Shown here: positions 12,101 through 23,873 of the stretch, in pieces
Layout of the letters: every line of letters starts with the position of its first letter
Numbering within the stretch: position 1 is the stretch's first letter
Assembly (NCBI GenBank): GCA_013399305.1
Contig: VXAI01000244.1
Location: forward strand, 240,800-304,799
Direction: 5' to 3'
DNA from: Rostratula benghalensis
Lineage: Eukaryota > Chordata > Aves > Charadriiformes > Rostratulidae
Length of the DNA: 64,000 nucleotides
Made by a program: the position numbers and the translations under genes
The notes under the pieces: model-generated
Database searches by the model: none
The model's input: only the letters and a program-made list of their open reading frames with translations
What the model was told of the DNA's origin: nothing

Positions 12101-15100
12101 GGGCCGCATGTACGGGCACGTGTGGAAGTGTCAGTGTTTACCAGGGTCCAGAGTGTGAACTCCCAGGAGTAAGTGTGAACTTACAAATCAGACAGAGATG
12201 TTAGAAAGCGGAGAAGGATGCTCGGGTCAGAGAGTCCTCTCCCCAGAGCTGTGGGATGATGGTTCTGTGCTGTGTATTTCCTATTGCTCTGTTCATTCGA
12301 GTTTTGAATGGCAGAAGTGATGGGGCTCCCGTTGCTCCCTTCTGGAGATCAAGTGACCTCCTGTGCCAGATCAGAAATAGGCTTTAAATAATTCATTGAA
12401 TAAAGTCTAGGATTTTTGTAAATGTCTGTCTGATTCTCCTTGTTCTCTCTTATTCCTGGCTTTCCTACCAACCCATGGAGCTCCTCTCTTGTCCTCACAT
12501 CAGTTTTGCCTCCTTTCACTCACAGATCATCACGTTTCTTTGAGCATTTTTCCTTTTTCTCTTGAATGAGGGAATTATTTTGCCTAATAATAAGGCTTTG
12601 ATTTCCCCATTGGAGCATGCTCTGCTCTGATCTGAAAGAGGACGTAGACATTAAGTTCCTCCGCGTGGAACTCGCCTTACATCAGAAGGCAGCGTGTTAA
12701 AGCAAATTGCGCGGTCCTGTAAACATCCAGAATCAGGCTCTGTTCTCATTTGTGTCCCTGCAATCACACTGAGTGGAACTCAGCCTTGTAGAGCTTTAAA
12801 GATGTGGGCTTTTAATCCTTTGCATTTTGTAAGACTAATAACCTGCTCACAGGCCTGAGGGCACAGAGCCTGATGGGGCAGGATGATGAGGGTACGGCAG
12901 GCAGAGCTCTCAGACATCATTCTGGGTAGGAGCAGAGTATGGGGAATTTGTTAATATTCCTTAATTCCAAGCACTCTTGCAATCGCGTCCCTGTCACCCC
13001 AAGGGATGAATTTGTTTATGCTGTTTAGCTTCAGGCTGGAAGGGAACTTAAGATACGTTTCCTTGCAAAGATACATTCCTATTTTATCTGATGGTCTGAA
13101 ATTAAATCAGAAGGGGTGTTATTTAATCAGTGAGAAAAGAGAGAAAGAAAGAAAGAAGGAATAAACAGGCATCCAATGAGTTCGTGGTTGCCACTGTGTG
13201 ACATCTGAGGTCCCCTGGGAGGGTAGGGACCATGTGGGGAGCATTGGGCTCCTGTTCTCCTCCTGCGTGGCACAGGGTTCACCACCTGAGACAGGATTCG
13301 GTGAACGGCCCCGCACGTACGCTCCCTGCCAGGGGGGGAGGCTACACTGGAATGCTTGCTTTCCTTTTTCTCTTTTTTTTTTTTTTTGCTTGTTTTCAAA
13401 CTGGTAGAAACTTGCAATGATTTATTTCTATCACAGTTCTACTGTCTCGCTTGTGGTGAAGTCAGGCCAGAGATTTCTATCAGGCTAAGCAGGAATAAAA
13501 TGGATCTTCCTTTAAGCATCCACAAACCCTGGTGCGGGCTCTGGTTTTCTCTGCTGGATGGAGCAGTTACTCTTGGATGCTGTGGGGAAGTTGCCAGCCA
13601 TTAGTTTAACTTGCAAGCTATTTTACCTTTTCTCTTTATTGTAGAGATTAAAACCAAAGAGGTACATGCACTTAGAACCAGTGGAGCCCTGGTGGGGGCA
13701 CCTGCCAGACTGTTTCTTGTTCTGTGGCTCCAATAGACTTGATTTTCCTTTTGACAATGATTTTTTTTTTTTTTTTTTGGTAATATAACCTTCCTAGTTT
13801 GTGTGGATTAGAGCGTTCCTGGTGGGTGTGTGTACACAGGAGAAAAAGAAGCTGGAGTCAAACCCAGAGCCCTTTAAGTAACGAAACAGAAACACAAAAG
13901 TAGAATTGCCTTGTAGCTCATTGAAGCCTCGCTGCAGTTGCCGTTGTGCAGGCATTTAAATGTTGTAGTTACTGTGGCACATCTCATTTTACTTTATTCC
14001 CTGGTGGATGTTTCCCTGAGAATTTGGTGCAGATGCTGAACAATAAAGCCTATTGCAAATTGCTTTCCAACTGCTAGGTAATTACAGCAGATTTTATGCT
14101 AAATGTAAAGAATGTACTGCTATTTTTTAATAAAGGGAACATCTTTTCTTATCTGATGCTTCAATACTGTCTCATTTGTCTTACTTTCCAGCTGAAGGAT
14201 AACTTCCTGTTGCTCCCACCCAGGCAGAGCTGCTGCTGTCCCTGCCTTTCCCCTGTTCCCCAGGATCTGCACATTCCCACGATCAGCTGGAAGCTCGGAG
14301 CCTTTGTGTGTTCAGTGAGTAACTTTAAATATTTAATATGCCTGCACTGAGGCCAGGGAGCACCTTTCTATCTGTACTTGTTACCAAATCAGAGAGAATA
14401 TTTGGTTTGAGCAGGCTGCAAGGATTAACTCCCTGTTTTGTCCCATTTGCCAGTGTTTACAATCATGACCAGTGACATTATAATCCCTCCCACACCAGGC
14501 AGAGCAAACACGAAGATCCTCATGCCCCTGTAGAGGGAGGTTGAGGTTTCTCTCCTCATCTCTGTAAGACACAAATGAGCATCCTGTGCTGCAGGAGGAG
14601 CGTCGCAAAGAGGGTGGGCTGGGGTGGGATTTGTTTTGAGGGGAGACACCACCAGTAGAGCTGGGGTACGGGGGACCCTGCTCCTCAGGGTGGGGAAAAA
14701 TTCAGTGTCAGGCCTTGTCCATGCTGTACAGCGTGGGACAGGCACTGTGGGCATCTGGAGTGGGTGTTGAACGGCCTCCCACCCCATCCCTGGTGTCACG
14801 CTGGAGGTCTCAGAGCTGGCTGAGAGCATCAGGGGGGATGCAGGGACTGGGGAGGGGGCAGGATGTGACCTGAGCTTGGCCTTCGTGTGGCACACAGTGA
14901 GTGTTTGGGGCTGGGAGTATTGGCACTTGCAGATTTGCACCTGGGATCTATTGTAAACTGCAGCTGAAATGTATTTTAAAAATGTGTCAGTCATTAGAAT
15001 CTAAAAATTGATCTGAGCCCACACAGGGAGCGAGCGCATAAGAGTGAATCAGAGTAACGTGCTGATTAAATGTAGTATCTGAGAGCAAAGTTACTGCATT

Positions 15101-16212
15101 TCAGACCATATAACCCCTGAACAGGATACAAAATCAATCCTAACATCTAGGAATCTGCATCTCCAAACTACATGGGAATCAAAAAAACCTGATTTAAAGA
15201 TGTTTTCCAAGAGAAAGGTGCAAGAGTGGAACAAAATATTTAAAGTTTCTGTGAAGGAGGGGAATAGTGATGGCAAGGCCATTGAGACTATTGTGTAAAA
15301 TGATGTTTACTGTTCTCTTGGGGGGAAAAAAAAAAGACAGCAAATTTAAACAAATTAGCCTAGCTAGTAAACCAGAATTTGATGTTTAATTCTGTGCAAT
15401 TACTTTGACATCTAGTGTGATAACGGAGAAAGATTAGAATCTGAAAAAGTAAAGGTAGTCAAGGGGAAAATCAGTAGCGCGTTCATGCATTTCTGTGTGC
15501 AGGAGCGGTGAAACCTGAGGCTGTAGCTCTGGAAAATGGAACCTTGATAAAAGTCTGTCAGTGCCATCGGTCTGGTCACTGGGAGAACTCAGAGGAGCTG
15601 GAAAAACCCCAGGGAAACTGCCCTGTGTTTAACTGAGTCTGCTCTGTTGCTGTTTATGACCTCCTTTACCTATTTCCCATTAACTTTTATACGACTGGTT
15701 GATGGGAATGCAGGGACACAGGTACAAACGCCCCAGTGTGATTAGTGCTGAGGTTAACTGGCTGCCCAGAGAGAGGAGCCACCACTGGATGACTCCTCTG
15801 GGTGGCTCTCCCTTGAGGTCCCTGGGGTGTCCTGCATCGGATCTTCTAGAGCCTGGGCATGCCAAGGCCAGTTGGCAGCCACCGATGTGACAAGCAGCTC
15901 AGGTTGGCAGCCAGAGCTCTGACCTGCTCCCCTGCCCGCTGCTGGCAGAGGCAGCAGATAAGATTCACGAAGAAGAGATGATAAGATAAGGTGAGGCAGG
16001 ATGAGACAAGGGAGAGCTCTCCTGCCTTCCCACCAGGTGACATTGTGTTCAAAGCAAATACCCACGTGGCTCAGGAGGCAGCAGAAACCCTGTCCAGACA
16101 CTTTCTGACTTCCAGTAACGCTGGCGAGTAGTTGAAATGTGCAATTTAACATATGGCTAATAAACTGCTAATTAAAACAAATAGGAAACAGTCAACTAAT
16201 CAAATCTCCTTG
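9132..16212 (-). other. KCND3: KCND3 intron 2, segment with no exon seen
   Basis: Mostly single-copy sequence. It includes T15 (13373-13387) and T18 (13761-13778) runs and an A-rich run near 15327-15336. Open frames over 14.4-15.0 kb lie in GC-rich DNA and resemble no protein family. Confidence 0.55.
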
Positions 16213-16226
16213 TTGCCATATGGCAA
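16213..16226. promoter_or_regulatory. 14-bp palindrome TTGCCATATGGCAA
   Basis: Perfect palindrome containing CATATG, an E-box. A second CATATGG occurs about 65 bases to the left, at 16150, within AT-rich sequence that also carries CTAATTAAAA. Confidence 0.4.
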
Positions 16227-19200
16227 AAATCCCTGGCAGCCTCCAAGAGAGGAGTCACCCAGCCTGGGGTATGAAGAGGCACCCAGTGACTCAGCGGGGA
16301 TTAGGGTGAAGCAGGGAATTACTCATCCGGTTGTCAAACACAAAAATCTCCTTTTCTCTATTCCTTTGGTTGCCACGAGGCTTTATCACCTCCCTTCGCT
16401 TCCCTGGATGGGTCTGGCTCGTGCCCAGCCCCTGTTTCTGGTGCCTGGGCAGTGGGAGGAGTGGGAGCACTGGGCAGGCTGCAGGGGCTGCTGATGTTCT
16501 CCTCCACTGCAGCGTCTCTCGAGGTGCTTTCGCCTGCGGCCGGGCTACCCAGGGCAGTGTCTGAGAAAAGCCTTGTGAATGCTCCTGAGGACAGCCAGCT
16601 GGGGGGAAAGTGGGGTGATGGGGGTCAGGACAAGCAGAGCTCTGATTCCCCTGGGGCTGGGGGTGTCCACCCCGAGTCCCGGGCTTACAGACGAGGTGGA
16701 TGTTCTGGGGGAAGAGCCCGGCAGTGACCCACGGGCAGGGATGTGCCCCCTCGGTGTGTTGGTTGGAAGTGCTGTGTGCCAAGGCGTGTGGCAGAGAGCA
16801 GCCAGGCTGGGGATGATTTACAGGCAGGAAAACGGGCTCGGAATGATTCAGCGAGAATTAGCTCTGCTCCAGGCAGGGTCTCGACACCGTGGATGAGCCA
16901 GAGAGACAGCAGCTCCCGAGCAGGGAGGGTGTTTAAGTCTCTCTGGCCCATTGCACCTTTGGCATTTCTCTCTGGAGTGGGCTCGGTTGTGCTGACATTG
17001 CTGTGGGCTTTTTAGCATAAAGAAGGGTGTAAAACACTGTGCCGTGTTTTCCGTGTGGTAGGTGATTGTAGTCAGACTGTCCTACAGGGAGAGCAGGCTG
17101 GTTAATTAAGCTACATCTGAGTCCATGATACAGATTAAGGACAAAACAGGATGTTTGCCCTGTCTCTTTTATTAACTTACTTGCTGTGTGGAAGGGCAGC
17201 AGCTGGGTGAGTCACGGCCTTCAGGAGGCACAGGGATGCTGTGCTCACCAAGGATCCAGAGCACAAGAGCACCTGGACCCCCCCAGCCAAACCCCGACTG
17301 CAGCCCAGGGGATCATTTTCTGCATGTTTGCACCCCGGAAATCTAATTTGAAACCATTTGCAACGGATGGGCTTTAAACTGGTGTGATAAGAGACAATAC
17401 AGATAGTAAATCCTCCCACGAGTCACGAAAGCTGTGTGTCCCTTTCTAAATTTATGCGTTCCTATAGAAGGTATCTTTTATCCTCTCTTGAGTAGCATTT
17501 TCTCGTTCTTAAATGGAATCATCATTTATAAAGGAGCTATAACTGGATTTTGTAACACCTTTTACCCTTGTCTTGGCTCAGATGTAAGTCATGTCACTGG
17601 GGGATATGAATGAGATGGAAACTCGGTGTTAACAGATGACAGCCCTGAGATGCAGGAAAGGTCATCTTCTGGGGGGGGGTAAGGTCAGGGGTGACCAAAA
17701 CGTGGATGGTGGGAAAGGTTTCTGCAGTGAGAACCCCTTTCAGAGTTTTATTTGACTTCTTCTTGCAGATGGCTAGTGGGAGACTAAGCTTGATAATTCT
17801 CCATTAATTGACAGAATTATAGCAAAACCTAACAAAAGTGACTTTGCCACAGGGAAATGCTGGGCTGAATCCATCAAGAACCTCAGTGCCCCAGTCATCA
17901 TCCAACAAAGCACTTAAGCACCTGCTTTACTGTAAGCACTGTTTAAATCAATGCTGATGTGCTTTGCTGAATCAGGGCCAGCGTTGGGGTTCAGGGGTCA
18001 GCCTGTGTGCCCCTATTTTGCCTCTGCACAGTGAGTCCTCTCCACTTTCAAATCCTTTTCTCTTGAGCTGAGAGACCTCTGGAGCAGAGAGTATCTCTGC
18101 AGCTCTTGGAAACATCCCCAGCAGCCTGGTACTGGAGAAAAAGAGTAAACCAAGTCACCCAATAAGTAATGGTAGTAAAACTAGGTGACTGAATAGGTTT
18201 GCCTTTTGCTGCTCAACAGCCAGGACCAGGGTGATCACAATGTTCTCTTTTTGGCTTTAACAGTTGTTAATGAATCCCTGATCTGCTGTGGTCCATCTTG
18301 GTATCAATTTACTGGTGCATTTTGCCTTGCTTCTCCCACCAGGCATTTAGGTACCCCGAGTATGGCGAGATTTCTGAAATTAATAACTCTCTTTATAGAG
18401 TTTTGTAACTAACTCTGCTGGGCTGTGAGTGATGGGTTCTACCAGAAAGGGATAACCCCCCAACTGATCGGTTGTGTAGGCTTGATGAAAACACAGTGCA
18501 ATCATATATATACAGAGAGAGAGAGGTATCTGTGGGTAAATAACACACACAATTTCCTTCAAAGCGTGTGAAACTGTGGCAGAGTAATTTAGTCCCATGA
18601 AATAAATCTTATCCCCCAGGAATGGACCTTGAGCTTCCCCTGGCTTCCAAAAACTTAGCTGCTGCCTTTCTTCCCAAGCTAGAACAGAAGCCAAATGTTT
18701 AAACCCAGGCCATATGCTCTCTTTTAGATGTTACTTTCACACAGAAGCCAGGTCCCTAGTGATTGCCTTCTGAGTGGGCCAGACGAGTGTGGAGGTGAGA
18801 GGATGCTGTCGCAGGCAGGGCTGCTCCCCCCGCCCCGAAGGAGCTGCAGGAGATTGGATTGTGCTCCCCAGGGTGCTCCTCAGTCCTGGGAGGGATGAGA
18901 CAAGCTCGATTGTCACCTGGAGCAGGGCTAGCACCAGGCATGCTAACTGGGGCCAGCACTGGCTTTGGAGGAGTCGCCCAGCAGGAGTGACCCTGTCCTG
19001 CCCCAAAGCACTGGTCTGAGAGGGAATGTCCCCGGTGTGTCCATGGTGCTCCAGGTGCTTTATCTCCCTGGGTTTGTGCTCAGGCTCTGCAGTCAGGGCT
19101 AAAACCATTTGGCTCGTTGTTCTCTGTGCAAGTTCCTTTAGAAGGAGCCTGGGTGAGTGTTCAGGGGCTCTGCCAATGCATTTGCTTTGCATTTCAACCA

Positions 19201-22200
19201 TTTAAAAAAAAAAAAAAGAAAAAAGATTTGGGAGTGAAAAAATGCTGGTGAATGTGAAAACATGTGGCCACAGGACTCCAGACTCATCTAGTTCTTTTGC
19301 AAGCATCGCTGCGCTGGGGCTTGAAGGAAAAATTTGAAGAATGACAATGAGGTCATTTTTTTCAGATATTCACAGACTGCTCTTCAATGTTTGATGAGCA
19401 GCATGGGGCTCTTGATGAAAATGACTATGGAGTTTTACAGGTTTTTTTCTTTTCTTGTCTTTTTTTTTTTTTTTTTAGTTTTCTGTAACTTTTATTTATT
19501 CCAGACTGGTGAGGTCTTCGGAAAGCTGACTGTGGCTTTCTGGAAGCCTGTCTCCACACAACCAAGACTGTATGATACAAGTCTGTCCTTGCCTTCCTCT
19601 TCCTAGTGGTGTCTGCAGGGATGTGCCACGAGTGAGAGCACCCAGTGCTCCCAGTACAGCTGCAAACCTTCAGATACAGCAATGGGATGCCTTTAGCATC
19701 TCCAGTGGGGAGTTTCTCTCCTGCCCTGTCCATGATTCAGTAAAAATACCCTCGCATAAAGTATTTATGAAATACAAATGACGATTTAGGCTATCAAATG
19801 CATTGATGGGTGTTGTGGAGTTGTGCTGGGGATGAGTGTGTAGGAGACCAGAGGCTACTGGAGGCCGAGCACCTCTGACCAAGGGCCCTGTGTGGCCATA
19901 AGCCCAGCTCTTGCCTTCCTGTCACTTGCTCCCCAGTGGCAAACTGGCCCATTAGACAAGTCCGGGCAGTTCCTGCCATCAGGTGAGTGGCTGTGACCAA
20001 AGCAGGGCTTGGTTCCTGTGGTGACACCAGCTGGGGAGCACTGGGTGAGACGCTGCCTTCTCATAACCCAAGTGAGCGTGGTTTTGGGACCCCCCTGTCT
20101 CTTCCAGCACATCCTCTGTTTCCTACAGACCGAACTGGGGGTTTCTGCTACATTCATCCTCCTCCATCCTGGGCTCTTTCCCCACTCCCAGTGCTGGGAC
20201 ATTTGTAATGGTGTTCCTGGGTGCTGTGAACACCCCACGGACCCCCTGCCCTGGGTGGGAGGTTCTACCCCTCTGAGCCCGGGCTGCGAACGTGCAGGAA
20301 ACCCTCGTGTGGTACAGCCAGGGGAAACTCCACTGCCCATTATTTGAGGTTCTCCAGGTTTCTTTCATTACACCTGTGTTTTATTCCGGTTGGCAAACAC
20401 TGGTTTTGCACAAAATGGCATTCATTCCAGAGTCTTAACCTGCTCCCTGCTGGGTTCAAAATTGACAAAACTCTACCTGACTATTAGCAAGGTACATAAT
20501 ACAGCAGCTAAATATAGAACTGACAAAGCTGTCCCTGAAATAGCACTGGCAGGGGGATAAAATCAATGTCATTTCTTACACAGTTCCTTGACAGGCATTT
20601 GCTAGAAGAGCCTTCTCTGTGCCTGTCAGTGATTCTCAGACACCTCTCGACGCCGATAGAAAGCACGGGGCCATCGGTGCCCGATGCAGGGAACAGCCCA
20701 GTCCTGGGCCTGACCCCTTCCCCGGGAAAGAGCCTTCTCCCTCCCATCAGGGTCTGAGCCTGTTCTCTCACTGTACTGAGATTTGCAGTGGTGCAGCTTG
20801 GGGTCCTATTTTTTTCCTTAAATTATATTGTTTCCTTGTGTACTTTTCAGTAAAGGTATTTGCTTCTCTCTGGTAAGGCGCAGTATCCTTTTGGCATTTC
20901 AGAAGAGGTGGGCAGGATGAATTATTCATTTTAAAAGTGTGTGACATTATGATGGAGCTTCAGCAAAGTACATTTAAACATTACAAAATAGGATGAATCA
21001 GTTTAAACTCATCTGAGCTTATCATGTATCAGATAAAATGACTGATATAAAGGCTAAAAAGGAAGAAAAAAAGCTCTTCTCGAGCCATTTCTAAATTGGA
21101 CTCCAAAACCACACCAAATATAAAAGAGGGTTTATTTTCAGATCTTTTAATGCCAAGAGGTTTAGGGGAAAATGATGAAAATACAGGGTTAAACCCCTCT
21201 TTGCTGGAAAGTGATATGACTGTTGGACCTGATGTACATCCCTGAAAGTAGCAGAGGGGAAGGTGGGCACAGAGCTCTGGGATTTCCACTCATCCTGATG
21301 CTTTAACTATTGCTGTTTTGCTACTCATTGTTGTGTTTCCCTCCTGGGCATTGGGGTGCCCCAAGGCTGCTCCTGGGCCCATTCCCAGCCGGAGCGAGCA
21401 CAAGCAGGAGTTCCCTTGCCCAGGCTCCTGCTGGGACCTGACTGCTCCACATCATGGTTCCTCCCTGGTCGTGATGCACTGAACCCTTCCTGTGCATGTT
21501 TTCACCTTCATAGCTCATAACTAGAACATCAGGGCTCTCATTGCACTGCTCTACCCCTCGGCTGTGCTCTTGGCTGGTTGACACTCCATCCAAATAGCTA
21601 TGCCATGGCCACTTCCTTAGCATCTAAACAACTTAGGGCCTTTCTAGCCCCAAACTGAACTTAAAACCCCCTTCCCAGCAATAGCTTTGCTGCAGGAATA
21701 ACACAGATGCAGTAGTGAGTGCTGGAACCTGGGCTTTCTCTTCCCTATGCAATTAACGGAGCTGTTCTGCTTCACCAAAATCCCCCAGAGGACTCTCCTG
21801 AAGCTCCGTGACGATACGATGTGACCCCAAGGTCTGACCCCGTGCGATTGTGAGGAGGAGAGGGAACAGGAACCCTGGTCCTGCTGTGAGCAGTGGCTCC
21901 AGCATCTCTGTGGGTCAGCATCCCCTCATTCCCAGTGACAAACACAAGCTGCTCCCGAAAACAGGGACCCTGAGCAGGCAGGGAGAGGAAAACCAGCCTA
22001 TGGGGATGTTTCCCTGGTACCTCAGAAGAATTATAACCTTTTTCTAAATTCACACTGTATTTTTTTTTTTTTTTTTGACATCAGTTCCTGTTTGTGATAG
22101 AGATGTTTGTTGGTGCTGAACTCTCGCTCCTGGTGATGTGTTGAGGCATTGAATCCCCGAGGTTAATTACAAGAAGTACCCATTGATCTGTTTGTGGAAT

Positions 22201-22334
22201 TTGTCGCTTTAGTTCAAAACCTTCCAGTTCCCCCCCCGGCCTTGTGTCTCTAAGACCAATGGGAATTGCATGTTCCTCATCTCTTGCTCTTTACCACTCA
22301 TTACAGATGCACTTTTTAAGAATGCAGAAATATT
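16227..22334 (-). other. KCND3: KCND3 intron 2, segment with no exon seen
   Basis: Alternates between GC-rich patches (16.4-16.8, 18.8-19.0, 20.0-20.3 kb) and AT-rich patches (17.4-17.9, 20.9-21.1 kb). Homopolymers: A14 at 19204-19217, T17 at 19460-19476, T17 at 22060-22076. A perfect 8-bp inverted repeat, ATAATTCT/AGAATTAT, is at 17793-17820. Confidence 0.55.
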
Positions 22335-22408
22335 GCAATCCAATCAGATTGAAACTTGGGTAATTGCATTCTGCCAGGCTAAATTTCCTTGCAATTCCGA
22401 TTGGATGC
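22335..22408. promoter_or_regulatory. Imperfect inverted repeat around ATCCAATC
   Basis: GCAATCCAATCAGATTG (22335-22351) faces GCAATTCCGATTGGATGC (22391-22408). The ATCCAATC/GATTGGAT core pairs perfectly. ATTGG boxes and TGCAAT motifs suggest a protein-binding cluster, by inference. Confidence 0.4.
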
Positions 22409-23744
22409 AGTGTTACTCATTAGGTGAGGTCCTCATCTGCTGTACCCTGTTGCTGTGCAACAACTGCTCCAATTAATCCCCTGGGTCAGGAAACTGATAC
22501 ACTCCTCCTGCAGATTTGTAATGTGTAAAGTGGTAATGGTTCTTTTTCAAGGAATATTACTTAATTTTTAATAACAGTAATGCTAATGGACTCTGCATTT
22601 TCTGCAATTAAGTACTTGGAAGCGGGGACTGTAAACTCTGTGTTTGGCTACTGAAGTATGGGGATTTTTGAGAGACTTTGCACTTCAGGACATGAATAGA
22701 AGAGTAGGGTAATACGATTCCTGTGCAATTATGCATTGCGTCCACATACTGCAGCTGCTGAAAGCATTTATCATAATTAATGTAACCACACTGATTATCA
22801 AAGGATGTTTGTGTGATGATTGATTTGTCACTTGTTGTAAAGCCGTGCAGGACATCAGAGCACAAATTACCCCCATCTACTGTAACTGTATCTGCCTTTA
22901 AGTGAAGCCATTCCTCAGAGGGGAAGCTGGGGCTTTGCTGCTCATTCCTTCCTCTCTGGGCCCCTTGGAATCATTTCTATGTGATAAAATAGAATTAGGA
23001 GAATTACTGTTAATAGTAGGCTTGAAGGAAGGGACAGCGCTCCCAGAGACGCTTCACTTCGTACAAGAAAACAAAAATCTTCCTTTCCCCTCATTGGAGT
23101 GAAAGAGAAACAGCAAATGGCATTTCTGCTGTAAGGGTTTGACTTCCCCCGGCAGCTTTCCACCGCCACCTCCCGCTATTGCCTTTCCTATTTTTAGTTG
23201 AATTTCCAGGTTTTCCCAAGCCAATTCTTTTCAGCCATTCAACATTTCTCCCATGTCAGAGGGAAGGATGGCTTTACATGGCGTTGCCATGGAAACACCT
23301 GCGGGATGCGGGATGGAGATGGGCGAGAGAAGGAAACAGCCAGAGACCGAAAGGCGAAGGTGCAGCAGCCCCCCCCGGGTTTCCTTCCTTTGCAGGGCAG
23401 CTCGTGGCACAGAAGGTTTTATTTTTTTCCTGGATTTACTTGCACAGTTCAGAACTCTGTGTCAGAACTAGGGAATTCTGCTCGGCACCACGCAGGCAGT
23501 AGGGGAAGAAAGATAAACATTATCCCTGGTAATTTCCTGTGCACCCTCCAAAGTCAGCGCCTGATTTTTCTGTGGAAACCTGCTCCTGACCTCCTCAGCC
23601 CCTTGCCCCTTCCCCAAGGCCACCTACCCCCTCCCCGCCCCAGGGCTCCTTCCTCCCGGGTTGTCTTGGCAACACCCGATGTGGAGAGAGCGGCTGAGGG
23701 CGATGAGCAGAGATCGCCTGGAGGGGGGCACTTTGTTCCCAGAA
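22409..23744 (-). other. KCND3: KCND3 intron 2, AT-rich candidate regulatory stretch then GC-rich patch
   Basis: 22.5-22.9 kb has many TAAT, ATGCAAT-like and TGATTGAT motifs with little repeat content, typical of conserved non-coding DNA. 23.3-23.7 kb is GC-rich and yields a 195-codon open frame that resembles no known protein. Confidence 0.4.
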
Positions 23745-23873
23745 CTCAAAGGTATTGCTTTTTGGGGGGGGAGGGGAGTAAGTGAGGGGAGCATTAACAT
23801 AAGTTATCATTGCTCAAAGGTATTGCTTTTTGTAGGGGGGAGTAAATGGGGGGAGCATTAATTTAAGTTATCG
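23745..23873. repeat. Tandem duplication, 68-bp unit
   Basis: CTCAAAGGTATTGCTTTTTG begins at 23745 and again at 23813. Both copies continue with a G-rich stretch, GAGCATTAA and AAGTTATC. The G-run and a few bases differ between copies, so the duplication is not very recent. Confidence 0.93.

Noticed and set aside
14425..14994. 189-codon minus-strand frame, same strand as KCND3
   Set aside because: It lacks any Kv4 feature (no Tyr-Gly-Asp, S6 or C-terminal motif) and no acceptor/donor pair frames it. Length is expected by chance in GC-rich DNA.
23198..23785. 195-codon plus-strand frame
   Set aside because: It lies in GC-rich intronic DNA, is rich in Pro, Arg and Gly, resembles no protein, and runs into the 68-bp tandem duplication.
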